Assembly (NCBI GenBank): GCA_963974125.1
Contig: CAXBCH010000002.1
Coordinates: forward strand, 1 to 64,000
DNA from: Haliea sp963974125
GTDB lineage: Bacteria > Pseudomonadota > Gammaproteobacteria > Pseudomonadales > Halieaceae
DNA: 64,000 bases
Reading direction: 5' to 3'
Below the pieces are notes generated by a model. That model was not told where the DNA came from, did not search any database, and saw nothing but the letters and a program-made list of their open reading frames with translations. Below, piece after piece: positions 16,640-26,203 of the stretch (position 1 is its first letter; every line of letters begins with the position of its first letter). A program made the position numbers and the translations under genes.

Positions 16640-19009
16640 ATGGCTCGTAAGAAACGTTTGGCAGCAGCACTGGTGTCCCTGGGTTGTCTGCAAGCGGGGT
16701 CGACATGGGCCCTCGGCCTTGGCGAATTGACCCTGGAGTCCTTTCTCAATGAGCCGCTGAAGGCGCGCGTCAGCCTGCTGGACATCGGCAACCTGCACGA
16801 AGACCAGATCCGAGTTCGCCTCGCCGCCGAGGAAGATTTTGACCGGCTTGGGGTTGATCGCGCGTATTTCCTGACCGGCGTGACATTCGAAGTTGACATC
16901 GACGGCAGCGGTCGCGGGGTGATTGTGCTCACCTCCGAGGACCCGGTACTGGAACCCTATCTGGATTTCATCGTCGAAGCGCGCTGGCCCTCCGGGCGCC
17001 TGCTGCGCAATTACACGGTACTGGTAGACCCGCCCGCCTTCGATACACGGTCCCCGGTGGTCTCCGCGACTGAAACAGTGGCGGCTGTCGAGGGCGCACC
17101 GGCTGGCACCGGGGAAAAAAAAACCGGGAGTGAAGCCGAGGATACCGGCACCCGGGTGAGCACGCGCGAGTCCGGGCTGGCTCCCGGCGCCATGCCCCGG
17201 CGCGGTTTCAACGCCGACACGGCTGCCGATCCCGCCCCCGGCGCCCGCTACATGATCCGCCGCGACGAGACCCTCTGGACCATTGCCCAGCGGGCCCGTC
17301 TGGAGGGCGTTTCCGTACAGCAGACCATGCTGGAAATCCAACGCCTGAATCCGGATGCCTTCATTGATGGCAACATCAACAGGATCAAGGCGGGGTTCAT
17401 CATCTATCTACCGGCGTCCAGTGACATCAGCGAGGCCGATGTAGAGGCTGCCCTGGCCGCTGTACGGCAGCAGAATGAAGACTGGCGTGCCGGGCGCGCT
17501 TCAGCACCTGCCACTGCCGGCCCGGCCCTGCGAATTTCTTCCGGTGAGGAAGCCGGGCCCGAGCAGGCTGCGGTTGCGCCCGGGCAGCAGCAATCCTCCG
17601 TGAACGCGGACACCCTGGACGAATTGCAGCGCTCCGAGCGCGAGCGGGCGGAGCTGGGTCAGCGCGTCGCCGCGTTGGCCGAGCGCCTGGAAACCCTGGA
17701 ACGGGTTGTTGAGCTGAAGGATGCGCAGATCGCCTCCCTGCAGCAGGCGTTGGCGGCCGCCGAGAGCGGCGCGGCAGTACCCGGAGGTCCGGGTCCGGGC
17801 GCGGATCCCGGCCTGGCCGCAGCGGAGGAAGCCGTCCTGGATCCTGCGCCCACAGCACCTGCTGTACCGACTCCCGAGCCCGCAGCGGCACCCGCTCCGG
17901 CTGCAACTCCCGCCCCTCCGGCACCTGCAGACGGCGGCTCTGGGGGCTGGCTGTACATTGCCGGTGGTGTCTTGCTGGCAGGCTTGCTCGGGCTACTGTT
18001 CTGGCGTCGGCGCCAGGCGGACGCGGATGCAGATGATGCAGGCGATACGGTTGCAGTCGGTTTCACGCCGCGTCCCGCCGAGCGCAAGCAGTCGCGGGAG
18101 GATGCTTTCGCGGATATCCAGCTGCGGGACTCGGAGCTGGATCTGGACGAAGATGACAGCGCGCCTGCGGCTTTGGCCGCTGGCACGAGCGCTGTCGCTG
18201 CCGCGCCTGCCGTCACCGAGGACGAAAATCTCGAGCCGGTCGCCACAGGTCAGCGTGGTTACGGCGAACGCAAGCATGACCAGTATGCATCGGATGTCGA
18301 GGCCGGGGACGCCCTCGCCGAGGCGGATATTTATATTGCCTATGGCCGCTATACCCAGGCCATTGACCTGTTGCGCAAGGCGTTGCGTTCAGATCCCGGC
18401 AATACTGCCTACCGCCTCAAGCTGCTGGAGCTGGCTATCGAAACTGGCGATCAAAGCGAAGCCGAGACCCAACTTGCCGAACTGAGGCGCAGCGGCGACA
18501 GCGACGCCATCGCCAGGGCGGAGGCCATTTCCGCCAGCAAGTTGTCTGCTGCCAACCCCTATCTTGAGGACATCGAGGCAGCCGCCGAGGAATCAGAACC
18601 CGAGCCGGAACCCGAGCCGGCGCCGACGCCCGCAGCGGCTCCCGCGGAAGACCTCAGCGGCGAGCTTGCGGACCTCGCCGATCTTGGCTCAGTCGACGGC
18701 CGCGATGAGCTGGTCCCCTCGGTAGATGACGAACCCGACTTTCTCGGTCTCGAAATCGAGGACAGCCCGGTGGAAGAGCTGGACGTGTCGGCGGAATTTG
18801 ACCGGGACCGCGGGCGCAGTGACAGCAGCGACGACGACTTTGTCTTCGCTGACGATGGCGATCCACTCTCGACCAAGCTTGACCTGGCTCGCGCCTATAT
18901 AGACATGGGCGATGACGATGGCGCACGCCAGATCCTCGAAGAGGTCGTGGCAGAGGGTAGCGACGAGCAGCAACAGGACGCGCGGGAGCTGCTCGACAGA
19001 CTTGGCTGA
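16640..19009 (+). CDS. fimV: FimV-type cell-pole hub protein
   Basis: FimV is a peptidoglycan-binding inner-membrane protein that organises the cell pole and supports type IV pili and twitching in Pseudomonas. The 789-residue protein has a signal peptide (MARKKRLAAALVSLGCLQAG), the conserved N-terminal domain LGLGELTLESFLNEPL, and a LysM domain around residues 205-260 (RRDETLWTIAQRARLEG). A short coiled coil (LEERLETLERVVELK-like), an Ala/Pro-rich linker and one membrane span (YIAGGVLLAGLLGLLFW) follow. The long acidic cytoplasmic region ends in a FimV C-terminal domain (LDLARAYIDMGDDDGARQIL). ATG 16640 is preferred over GTG 16634. Confidence 0.95.
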   Translation: MARKKRLAAALVSLGCLQAGSTWALGLGELTLESFLNEPLKARVSLLDIGNLHEDQIRVRLAAEEDFDRLGVDRAYFLTGVTFEVDIDGSGRGVIVLTSEDPVLEPYLDFIVEARWPSGRLLRNYTVLVDPPAFDTRSPVVSATETVAAVEGAPAGTGEKKTGSEAEDTGTRVSTRESGLAPGAMPRRGFNADTAADPAPGARYMIRRDETLWTIAQRARLEGVSVQQTMLEIQRLNPDAFIDGNINRIKAGFIIYLPASSDISEADVEAALAAVRQQNEDWRAGRASAPATAGPALRISSGEEAGPEQAAVAPGQQQSSVNADTLDELQRSERERAELGQRVAALAERLETLERVVELKDAQIASLQQALAAAESGAAVPGGPGPGADPGLAAAEEAVLDPAPTAPAVPTPEPAAAPAPAATPAPPAPADGGSGGWLYIAGGVLLAGLLGLLFWRRRQADADADDAGDTVAVGFTPRPAERKQSREDAFADIQLRDSELDLDEDDSAPAALAAGTSAVAAAPAVTEDENLEPVATGQRGYGERKHDQYASDVEAGDALAEADIYIAYGRYTQAIDLLRKALRSDPGNTAYRLKLLELAIETGDQSEAETQLAELRRSGDSDAIARAEAISASKLSAANPYLEDIEAAAEESEPEPEPEPAPTPAAAPAEDLSGELADLADLGSVDGRDELVPSVDDEPDFLGLEIEDSPVEELDVSAEFDRDRGRSDSSDDDFVFADDGDPLSTKLDLARAYIDMGDDDGARQILEEVVAEGSDEQQQDARELLDRLG

Positions 19010-19847
19010 GCAGAGTGAAGGGCGGATCTTCTCTACCGATCCGTTGCCCCCCGGTACCCGCATCGCCTGCCGCGTCGAATATGACGGCAGTGCCTACAAC
19101 GGCTGGCAAGCCCAGCCCCATCCCGGTTCTGTCACGGTACAACAAACTCTCGAAGCAGCGTTGTCAGAGATAGCCGCGGCACCGTTGCGCGTCCACTGCG
19201 CGGGACGCACCGACAGCGGCGTGCACGGTCACGCCCAGGTCATTCACTTCGATGCGCCCACGGCCCGCAGTTGCAAGGCATGGGTCATCGGCAGCAACAG
19301 CTGTCTGCCCCCTGACATCAGGGTGCACTGGGCACAGCCTGTGTCCGAAGACTTCCACGCGCGCTTCTCGGCCCTGGCCAGACGCTATCGCTATGTGATT
19401 GCCAACACTGCCATCCGCCCCGCATTGCTGGGGCGGCAACTCAGCTGGCAGCGTTATCCACTCGATGTCGGGCGCATGCATGCCGCGGCCCGGTTTTTGC
19501 TGGGTGAGCAAGACTTCAGCGCTTTTCGCGCCGCCTCCTGCCAGTCCAGTACCCCCTATCGCTGTGTCGACCACTGCGAGGTCAGTCGGCGGGGGGATCT
19601 GGTGGTCATCGATATCCAGGCCAACGCTTTTCTGCACCACATGGTACGCAACATTGCTGGCAGCCTGATGGCCGTCGGTATCGGCAGCAGGGAGCCGTTC
19701 TGGATAGAGGAACTGCTGGCCGGTCAGGACCGGACCCGTGCCGCCGATACCGCGCCCGCCACGGGCCTGTATCTGGTCGATGTGGTCTACCCGGAGCGAT
19801 TCGGCCTGCCGGTCACGCCACCGGGGCCTTTGCTGCTGGGGACCTGA
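19002..19847 (+). CDS. truA: tRNA pseudouridine(38-40) synthase
   Basis: TruA converts uridines 38-40 of the tRNA anticodon arm to pseudouridine. The catalytic Asp sits in CAGRTDSGVHGHAQVIHF, and LARRYRYVIANT and FLHHMVRNIAGSLMAVG are family motifs. The start is uncertain: no ATG lies between the fimV end and the conserved RIACRVEYDGSAYNGWQAQ. A TTG at 19002 overlaps the fimV stop; a second TTG lies near 19041. From 19002 the protein has 281 residues, slightly above the usual 265-270. Confidence 0.93.
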   Translation: MAEQSEGRIFSTDPLPPGTRIACRVEYDGSAYNGWQAQPHPGSVTVQQTLEAALSEIAAAPLRVHCAGRTDSGVHGHAQVIHFDAPTARSCKAWVIGSNSCLPPDIRVHWAQPVSEDFHARFSALARRYRYVIANTAIRPALLGRQLSWQRYPLDVGRMHAAARFLLGEQDFSAFRAASCQSSTPYRCVDHCEVSRRGDLVVIDIQANAFLHHMVRNIAGSLMAVGIGSREPFWIEELLAGQDRTRAADTAPATGLYLVDVVYPERFGLPVTPPGPLLLGT

Positions 19848-19908
19848 AGACACTGCCCCCCGGGTTCTGCTATCATCCCGGCCCTTCAGCAAGCGATAGC
19901 CAACACCC

Positions 19909-20526
19909 GTGTCACGAACCCTTGTCAAGATTTGCGGCATTACCAGCAGCGCCGATGCCCGGGCCGCCTGTGAGGCGGGCGCGGACGCTCTGGGCCTGGT
20001 GTTTTACGCGCCCAGCTCGCGCTGCGTGACCCCCGAGCAGGCGCGCGAGATCGTGGCGGCGGTGCCGCCCTTTGTCGCGATTGTGGCACTGTTTGTTGAT
20101 GAGACGGTGGCAACAATCCAGCGCATCCTCGAGTGCGTATCCGTAGACTGTATCCAGTTTCACGGTGCCGAGACGCCGGCGTTCTGCAGCCAGTTCCAGC
20201 GCCCCTACCTCAAGGCCCTGCGGATGCGTCCCGGCGTTGATATTGGCGAAGTGGCCAGTGGCTACAGCAGTGCCCGTGGCCTGTTGCTGGATAGCTGGCA
20301 GCCCGGCGTCCCCGGCGGCACCGGCCAAAAGTTCGACTGGACGGCCATTCCCGCGGGGCTGCCGCGGCCGCTGGTACTGGCCGGGGGACTCGACGAGCAC
20401 AATGTCGCCGCTGCCATAGCCGGCGTCGGGCCGGCGGCGGTGGACGTCAGCGGTGGTGTCGAAAGCGCACCGGGAATCAAGGATGCAGGAAAAATGCGGC
20501 GCTTTATTGCTGCTGTGCGCGGCTAA
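19909..20526 (+). CDS. trpF: Phosphoribosylanthranilate isomerase
   Basis: TrpF performs the Amadori rearrangement of phosphoribosylanthranilate in tryptophan synthesis. The 205-residue protein is a TIM barrel with the catalytic Cys in VKICGITS and the general acid in DALGLVFYAPSSR. The phosphate-binding LAGGLDEHNV is near the C terminus. It begins with GTG. It precedes trpB and trpA with short gaps, and a TATCAT -10-like sequence lies about 35 bases upstream. Confidence 0.97.
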   Translation: MSRTLVKICGITSSADARAACEAGADALGLVFYAPSSRCVTPEQAREIVAAVPPFVAIVALFVDETVATIQRILECVSVDCIQFHGAETPAFCSQFQRPYLKALRMRPGVDIGEVASGYSSARGLLLDSWQPGVPGGTGQKFDWTAIPAGLPRPLVLAGGLDEHNVAAAIAGVGPAAVDVSGGVESAPGIKDAGKMRRFIAAVRG

Positions 20527-20547
20527 ATTCATTCACGGGAGCACACC

Positions 20548-21768
20548 ATGACCACGGAAATGACCAGCAGGATATTTGCGTCAGTGCCTGACGCCGACGG
20601 CCGCTTTGGCGTCTACGGTGGCAAGTTTGTCGCCGAGACCCTGATGTCCGCACTGGCGGAATTGGAGGCACTGTACCGGGAACTGTCGCAGGATGCGGAA
20701 TTCCAGCGCGAACTGGACGAGGACCTCGCGCACTACGTCGGGCGTCCCTCGCCCCTGTATGAGGCCCGTCGCTGGTCCGACCGCGTTGGCGGCGCCCGCA
20801 TCTACCTCAAGCGCGAGGATCTCAATCACACGGGGGCTCACAAGGTCAACAACACTGTGGGGCAGGCCCTGTTGGCCAAGCACATGGGCAAGCGGCGGGT
20901 GATTGCCGAGACCGGTGCCGGTCAACACGGCGTAGCTACCGCCACGATCGCCGCGCGCCTCGGCCTCGAATGCCACGTTTTCATGGGCGAGGAAGATGTC
21001 CGCCGCCAGGCGCTCAACGTCTACCGGATGAAATTGCTGGGCGCCACTGTGGTGCCCGTTACCTCCGGTTCGCGCACCCTCAAGGATGCGATGAACGAAG
21101 CCATGCGCGACTGGGTCACCAATGTCGACGATACCTTCTACATCATCGGTACCGTGGCCGGCCCGCACCCGTACCCGATGCTGGTGCGGGACTTCCAGTG
21201 CGTGATCGGGCGCGAGGCCCGGGCCCAGTCCCTGGCCCGCACCGGGCGTCTGCCCGATGCCCTGGTGGCCTGTGTCGGCGGCGGTTCCAACGCCATCGGC
21301 CTGTTCCATCCCTTCCTGGAGGATGAGGGCGTGGCCATGTACGGCGTCGAGGCCGGCGGCCACGGCGTCGCCAGCGGCGAACACGCCGCGCCGCTCACCG
21401 CGGGCACTCCGGGCGTGCTGCACGGCAACCGCACTTACCTGATGCAGGACGAGGACGGCCAGATCATGCACACCCACTCGGTGTCGGCGGGCCTGGACTA
21501 TCCGGGCGTCGGCCCCGAACATTCCTGGCTCAAGGACATCGGCCGGGTCAACTACGTCACCATCAATGATGACGAAGCGCTGCGTGCGTTCCACGACCTG
21601 ACCCGCACCGAGGGCATCATGCCGGCTCTGGAAAGCGCCCACGCGCTCGCCTATGCGGAAAAACTGGCCGCGACCATGACCCCGGAGCAGCACATTATCA
21701 TCAACCTCTCGGGCCGGGGCGACAAGGACATCCACACGGTCGCCGACATCGACGGCATAGATTTCTAA
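20548..21768 (+). CDS. trpB: Tryptophan synthase beta chain
   Basis: TrpB condenses indole with serine using pyridoxal phosphate. The PLP lysine lies in HTGAHKVNNTVGQALL and the phosphate-binding loop is GGGSNAIG. The catalytic Glu/His region ETGAGQHGVATAT is intact. The 406 residues are close to the family norm. trpA begins 13 bases after the stop, with a shared AAGGAGAAGG ribosome binding site, so the two subunits are made together. Confidence 0.98.
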   Translation: MTTEMTSRIFASVPDADGRFGVYGGKFVAETLMSALAELEALYRELSQDAEFQRELDEDLAHYVGRPSPLYEARRWSDRVGGARIYLKREDLNHTGAHKVNNTVGQALLAKHMGKRRVIAETGAGQHGVATATIAARLGLECHVFMGEEDVRRQALNVYRMKLLGATVVPVTSGSRTLKDAMNEAMRDWVTNVDDTFYIIGTVAGPHPYPMLVRDFQCVIGREARAQSLARTGRLPDALVACVGGGSNAIGLFHPFLEDEGVAMYGVEAGGHGVASGEHAAPLTAGTPGVLHGNRTYLMQDEDGQIMHTHSVSAGLDYPGVGPEHSWLKDIGRVNYVTINDDEALRAFHDLTRTEGIMPALESAHALAYAEKLAATMTPEQHIIINLSGRGDKDIHTVADIDGIDF

Positions 21769-21781
21769 GGAGAAGGCACTA

Positions 21782-22603
21782 GTGAGCAGAATAGCTGGAC
21801 GTTTCCAGCAGTTGGCAGCCCAGGGTCGCAAGGCCCTGGTGCCCTATATCGTGGTTGGCGATCCGGAGATGGCGCTGACGGTGCCGCTGATGCATGCCCT
21901 GGTGGCGGCCGGAGCGGACATCATTGAGTTGGGAGTACCGTTTTCCGATCCCATGTCCGAGGGTCCGGTTATCCAGAAGGCCCACGAGCGGGCGCTGGCC
22001 AACGGTGCGCGCCTGCGCGATGCCCTGGACATGGTGCAGAGTTTTCGTGAGCAGGATGCGGAGACGCCGGTGTTGCTGATGGGCTATGCCAATCCGGTCG
22101 AGCACATGGGCTATGGCGTCTTTGCCGACCGCGCGGCAAAGGCCGGTGTCGACGGCCTGCTGACCGTGGATATCCCGCCGGAGGAAGTGGCTGCTGTCAA
22201 CGCCGAGCTGCATCGGGTAGGCATGGACAATATCTTCCTGATAGCGCCCACCACACCCCCGGCACGGATCAAGGCTATCGTCGATCAGGCCAGTGGCTTC
22301 ATCTACTACGTGGCACTCAAGGGTGTGACCGGCGCCGGCAATCTCGACGCCGCCGACGTCGCCGAGCACCTTGCGCAAATCCGCACGCACACCCAGCTGC
22401 CGCTGGCCGTGGGTTTCGGTATCAAGGACGCGGCGTCTGCCCGCCTGGTTGGCGCCAGTGCCAACGGCGTGGTGGTGGGTAGTGCCCTGGTGGACTGCAT
22501 TGCGCGCGCAGCCAGCGAGGGCGCCGATCACGACGCACTGCTGCAGGCAGCATCGGCGCTGGTGGCAGAGATACGTGAGGGATTGGACGGCATTGCGTCC
22601 TAG
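21782..22603 (+). CDS. trpA: Tryptophan synthase alpha chain
   Basis: TrpA cleaves indole-3-glycerol phosphate and channels indole to TrpB. The catalytic Glu and Asp lie in IIELGVPFSDPMSEGPVIQ (Glu of ELG, Asp of SDP). VGFGIKDAASARLV and the phosphate-binding GVVVGSALVD are typical. The protein has 273 residues and begins at GTG 21782 after GGAGAAGG. It closes the trpFBA group; accD follows after its own promoter-like -10. Confidence 0.98.
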   Translation: MSRIAGRFQQLAAQGRKALVPYIVVGDPEMALTVPLMHALVAAGADIIELGVPFSDPMSEGPVIQKAHERALANGARLRDALDMVQSFREQDAETPVLLMGYANPVEHMGYGVFADRAAKAGVDGLLTVDIPPEEVAAVNAELHRVGMDNIFLIAPTTPPARIKAIVDQASGFIYYVALKGVTGAGNLDAADVAEHLAQIRTHTQLPLAVGFGIKDAASARLVGASANGVVVGSALVDCIARAASEGADHDALLQAASALVAEIREGLDGIAS

Positions 22604-22669
22604 ACCCTGCCTCCGGAAATGGACTGTCGATATTTGGGAGCCAGGGTACTAGTTGCTGCCGCGCAGGTT

Positions 22670-22675
22670 TATAAT
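22670..22675 (+). promoter_or_regulatory. Consensus -10 element before accD
   Basis: TATAAT at 22670-22675 is a perfect sigma70 -10, 24 bases before the accD ATG. A good -35 is not visible at the normal spacing, since TTGCTG at 22653 is too close. It suggests that accD-folC and onwards can be transcribed apart from trpFBA. Confidence 0.45.
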
Positions 22676-22698
22676 GGTGTCACCAAACGGGAGATGCC

Positions 22699-23649
22699 AT
22701 GAGCTGGATTGACAAGATACTGCCGTCCGGAGTGCGCAAGGAGGAGGGCGAACGGCGCTCCAGCGTACCCGAGGGGCTGTGGAAAAAGTGTGTCAAGTGC
22801 GACGCGGTGCTGTACCGGCCGGATGTCGAACGCAATGACGATGTCTGCCCCAAGTGTGACCACCACATGCGTATCGGTGCACGCCGACGGCTGGACATTT
22901 TTCTCGACAAGGAAGGCCGCCAGGAAATCCTGGCCCACATCGAACCGCTCGATCGTCTCAAGTTCCGCGACAAGAAACGCTACCGTGATCGCATTGCGGC
23001 GGCGCAGAAATCTACCGGTGAAAAGGACGCACTGGTGGCGATGCGCGGCACCCTGGAGGGTATGCCGGTTATTTGTGTGGCTTTCGAGTTCGCTTTCCAC
23101 GGCGGCTCCATGGGGTACGCCGTCGGGGAAAAATTCACCCAGGCAGCGCAGCTGGCGCTGCAGGAATCCATTCCCCTGGTATGCTTCTCTGCCTCTGGCG
23201 GCGCGCGCATGCAGGAGGCGCTGATCTCGCTGATGCAGATGGCCAAAACCAGCGCTGTTATCGAGCGCATGAAAATCGCCCGGGTACCCTACGTCTCGGT
23301 GATGACCGACCCGATCTACGGCGGCGTCTCCGCATCGCTGGCGCTGCTGGGGGACATCAATGTCGCCGAGCCCGATGCCCGCGCCGGGTTTGCCGGGCCC
23401 AACATCATCGAACAGACGATCCGCCAGAAGCTGCCCAAGGGTTTTCAGCGCAGTGAATTCCTGCTGGACCACGGCGCTATCGACATGATCGTGCACCGCA
23501 ATGACATGCGCGATACCCTGGCGCGGTTGCTGGCGAAACTGACCGGGCAGGAACTCGTGGCGGCAACAGCCGGCGAGGATGAAGACGATGCCAGCAGTGC
23601 GGATTCAGAGGAGCCGGTCGAGTTCAATCCCGACAACCGGGATGACTGA
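22699..23649 (+). CDS. accD: Acetyl-CoA carboxylase carboxyltransferase subunit beta
   Basis: AccD is half of the carboxyltransferase that moves CO2 from biotin to acetyl-CoA for fatty-acid synthesis. Its N-terminal zinc ribbon is intact: CVKC near residue 33 and CPKC about 20 residues later. The catalytic core holds FHGGSMGYAVGEKF and SASGGARMQE, with the oxyanion glycines in MTDPIYGGVSASLA. The 316 residues include an acidic C-terminal tail. It overlaps folC by eight bases. Confidence 0.98.
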   Translation: MSWIDKILPSGVRKEEGERRSSVPEGLWKKCVKCDAVLYRPDVERNDDVCPKCDHHMRIGARRRLDIFLDKEGRQEILAHIEPLDRLKFRDKKRYRDRIAAAQKSTGEKDALVAMRGTLEGMPVICVAFEFAFHGGSMGYAVGEKFTQAAQLALQESIPLVCFSASGGARMQEALISLMQMAKTSAVIERMKIARVPYVSVMTDPIYGGVSASLALLGDINVAEPDARAGFAGPNIIEQTIRQKLPKGFQRSEFLLDHGAIDMIVHRNDMRDTLARLLAKLTGQELVAATAGEDEDDASSADSEEPVEFNPDNRDD

Positions 23650-24919
23650 GTCTGCACTGGCCGCCTGGCTGGCACGTCTGGAGGCGCTGTACCCGCAGCC
23701 GATCAAACTGGGCCTGGACCGCGTTGCCGCTGTCGCCAACACCCTCGGCCTGCTGCCAGTGAAGGTACCCGTGGTCACAGTGGCTGGCACCAACGGCAAG
23801 GGATCGGTGGTTGCCGCGCTGGAAAGCCTTTTGCACCGGTCCGGTGTTGTCGCCGGCGTTTACACGTCACCTCATTTGCTGCGCTTCAATGAGCGTATCC
23901 GCATCAATGCAGAGGAAGCAGTGGATGCGGAAATCGTCGCGGCACTGGAGGACGTTGAAGCGGCACGCGGCGAGATTTCCCTGACCTACTTTGAATACAC
24001 GACGCTGGCCGCCTTGCTCCTGTTCCGGTCCCGCGCGGTGGAGGTGGTGGTACTGGAAGTCGGGCTTGGGGGCCGCCTTGATGCGGTCAACATCGTCGAC
24101 CCGACGGTTGCGGTGATAACCAGCATTGCCCTGGATCACCAGGACTGGCTGGGCGACAACCTGGACCAGATCGCGCGGGAAAAGGCCGGCATCCTGCGCC
24201 CCGGTAAACCAGCGGTCATTGCGACCATGGAGCCGGCGGGGTTGGTGGCAGCGGTCGCGGCGAGTGGCGCGGATGCGCGCTGGCTGGGGCAGGAATTCGG
24301 TTTCGAGCCGGCAGGCGAGGGTTGGGAAGGTTGGCTGCAGACGAGCACCGGAGAGCGTCGGCAACTGCCTGCCGTGAACAATGCCGCCCTGCTGCCGGCC
24401 AATCTCTGCGCCGCTCTGCAGGCGCTGGAGTTGCTGGACCGGCCCGCCTCCGATGCGGATATCGCGGCGGTGATACCGGGGCTGCAGCCACCGGGACGCA
24501 GGCAACGGTTGACGATGTCCGGTCTGGAACTGATTCTGGACGTGGCACACAATCCCGCAGCGGTTGACAAATTGGTTGAGTTTATAGACATAACCCCCTG
24601 TAATGGAAAGACTATTGCTGTTTTCTCTGCCATGGCAGACAAGGATATCAAGGCAATGATCGAAGCTGCCGGCGAACGCTTTGGCGCCTGGTTCCTGGCC
24701 GACCAGCCGGGCAATGCACGCGCTGCTCCGGCCGCTGTCATTGCGGGCTTGCTGCGCGACGCCGGGCAGGAGATGATCAGTGTCAGCAAGAATCTGCGCC
24801 AGGCCCTGGCCCGCGCCCGCAGCGTGCTGGCGCCCGGGGACCGGCTGGTGGTATTCGGGTCCTTTCATACGGTAGCAGCGGCAATGAGTTGGCTGGCAAA
24901 GGAGCAGGGGAAGGGATAA
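23642..24919 (+). CDS. folC: Folylpolyglutamate/dihydrofolate synthase
   Basis: FolC adds glutamate to dihydropteroate and to folates. The P-loop VAGTNGKGSVVAALE (residues about 40-55) and YTSPHLLRFNERI are Mur-ligase-type ATP and folate motifs. LGLGGRLDAVN-type sequence (EVGLGGRLDAVNIV) and ILDVAHNPAAVDKL are conserved. The 425-residue length is normal. The start at 23642 overlaps the accD end, as in the common accD-folC pair. Confidence 0.97.
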   Translation: MTESALAAWLARLEALYPQPIKLGLDRVAAVANTLGLLPVKVPVVTVAGTNGKGSVVAALESLLHRSGVVAGVYTSPHLLRFNERIRINAEEAVDAEIVAALEDVEAARGEISLTYFEYTTLAALLLFRSRAVEVVVLEVGLGGRLDAVNIVDPTVAVITSIALDHQDWLGDNLDQIAREKAGILRPGKPAVIATMEPAGLVAAVAASGADARWLGQEFGFEPAGEGWEGWLQTSTGERRQLPAVNNAALLPANLCAALQALELLDRPASDADIAAVIPGLQPPGRRQRLTMSGLELILDVAHNPAAVDKLVEFIDITPCNGKTIAVFSAMADKDIKAMIEAAGERFGAWFLADQPGNARAAPAAVIAGLLRDAGQEMISVSKNLRQALARARSVLAPGDRLVVFGSFHTVAAAMSWLAKEQGKG

Positions 24920-24922
24920 CAG

Positions 24923-25555
24923 GTGAACGATATCCTCAAGCAGCGACTGGTCGGCGCCCTGATTCTGATTGCTCTCGGCGTCATCTTCTGGCCGATCATC
25001 TTCGTCGATCCCGACCAGGGGACTGGGATGGAGGAGTTGCGTATCCCGCCGCGACCGCAGGTAGATGCGACACCGATCGCGGCCCCGGATCCTGCCGGCC
25101 TGCGCGGCTCCCCGGAACTGGAATACAAGGAGGCGGAATTCGCCGAGCCCGTGCTTGCAGAGGCGGATTCCCGGGAATTCGGCGAACCTGTGCCCGCAGA
25201 GAGCATGGCACAGGTTCCGGCATCGGAGCAGCCTTCTGCCGTGCCCGCGCCGCCAGCGCCAGGTGCGACCCGCACGGAGCGGCCGGAGCAGCCAGTGATT
25301 GACGCCCAGGGCGTGCCGGTGGCGTGGATGCTGCAGGTTGCCAGCGTCAGCAGCGCCGAAAAAGCGGAACAGCTGCGCCAGCGCCTGCAGGCCCGTGGCG
25401 AGAAAGCCTGGGTGGCCCCGGTCACGATCGACGGCCGCACCATGTACCGGGTCAACGTCGGGCCCAAGTTCGAGCGCGCCCGGCTGGAGGCGCTGCAGTC
25501 CGGTATCGACGCCGAGTTCGGTGTCAACTCCCTGGTCAAGCGCTATCTGCCCTAG
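24923..25555 (+). CDS. dedD: SPOR-domain membrane protein (DedD-like)
   Basis: This 210-residue bitopic inner-membrane protein has one N-terminal span (RLVGALILIALGVIFWPIIF) and a Pro/Glu-rich periplasmic linker. A C-terminal SPOR domain (AWMLQVASVSSAEKAEQLRQ, ending RYLP) binds glycan strands stripped of stem peptides at the division septum. It starts at GTG 24923, three bases after folC. The position between folC and cvpA is that of dedD in gammaproteobacteria, where it aids cell division. Confidence 0.9.
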   Translation: MNDILKQRLVGALILIALGVIFWPIIFVDPDQGTGMEELRIPPRPQVDATPIAAPDPAGLRGSPELEYKEAEFAEPVLAEADSREFGEPVPAESMAQVPASEQPSAVPAPPAPGATRTERPEQPVIDAQGVPVAWMLQVASVSSAEKAEQLRQRLQARGEKAWVAPVTIDGRTMYRVNVGPKFERARLEALQSGIDAEFGVNSLVKRYLP

Positions 25556-25666
25556 CGCGGGCCACCCTGGTGCTGGCCCCGTGATTTCCCGACTTTCCTT
25601 CAGTGGACACCGCCGCTCTGCTAGAATGCGCCGCGCGGGGTACAGGAACCAGAGGGCAGGGCAGGG

Positions 25667-26185
25667 ATGTTGATGCTGGATGCATTTACCTGGGTGGATT
25701 GGGTTGTGGTTGCGATCGTTGCCCTGTCCACGCTGCTGAGCCTGCTGCGGGGTTTCACGCGCGAGGCTCTGTCCCTGCTGGGATGGATTGCGGCGTTTGT
25801 TATTGCCTATGTGTTCGCCGGTGAACTGGCCTCGCGCATGACCGGGCTTGTCAGCAATATCACGGCGCGCTATATCGCCGCCTGGCTGCTGCTGCTGGTT
25901 GGTGTGTTACTGGTTACAGGGTTGCTGAGCATGCTCATGGCACAGATGGTAAGAGCCACGGGGCTCGGTACCCTGGACCGGCTTCTGGGCACCATCTTTG
26001 GCTTTGCCCGCGGTGTCATCATCGTGTTGGTGTTGGTGTTCCTGATTCGGGAACTGCTGCCGCCGAGGGACCAGGTGTGGCTCTACCAGGCCCATTTGAT
26101 GCCACAAATCGATGCCCTGCTGAATTGGGCAATGCAAATGCTGGGGCAGCTGAATAGCGATCGGCTGTCGGCAATCAGGACTTGA
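25667..26185 (+). CDS. cvpA: CvpA family membrane protein
   Basis: This 172-residue inner-membrane protein has four predicted spans (WVVVAIVALSTLLSLLRGF, LGWIAAFVIAYVFAG, AAWLLLLVGVLLVTGLLSM and FARGVIIVLVLVFLI). CvpA is needed for colicin V production in E. coli and is linked to envelope stress and bile resistance. It typically precedes purF and is co-transcribed with it, as here (18-base gap). ATG 25673 is an alternative start. Confidence 0.93.
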   Translation: MLMLDAFTWVDWVVVAIVALSTLLSLLRGFTREALSLLGWIAAFVIAYVFAGELASRMTGLVSNITARYIAAWLLLLVGVLLVTGLLSMLMAQMVRATGLGTLDRLLGTIFGFARGVIIVLVLVFLIRELLPPRDQVWLYQAHLMPQIDALLNWAMQMLGQLNSDRLSAIRT

Positions 26186-26203
26186 AAACGAGGTGGATAC
26201 TGG

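Noticed and set aside
22653..22675. Complete sigma70 promoter with TTGCTG as -35 for accD
   Set aside because: The spacer would be only 11 bases; I keep only the -10 element.
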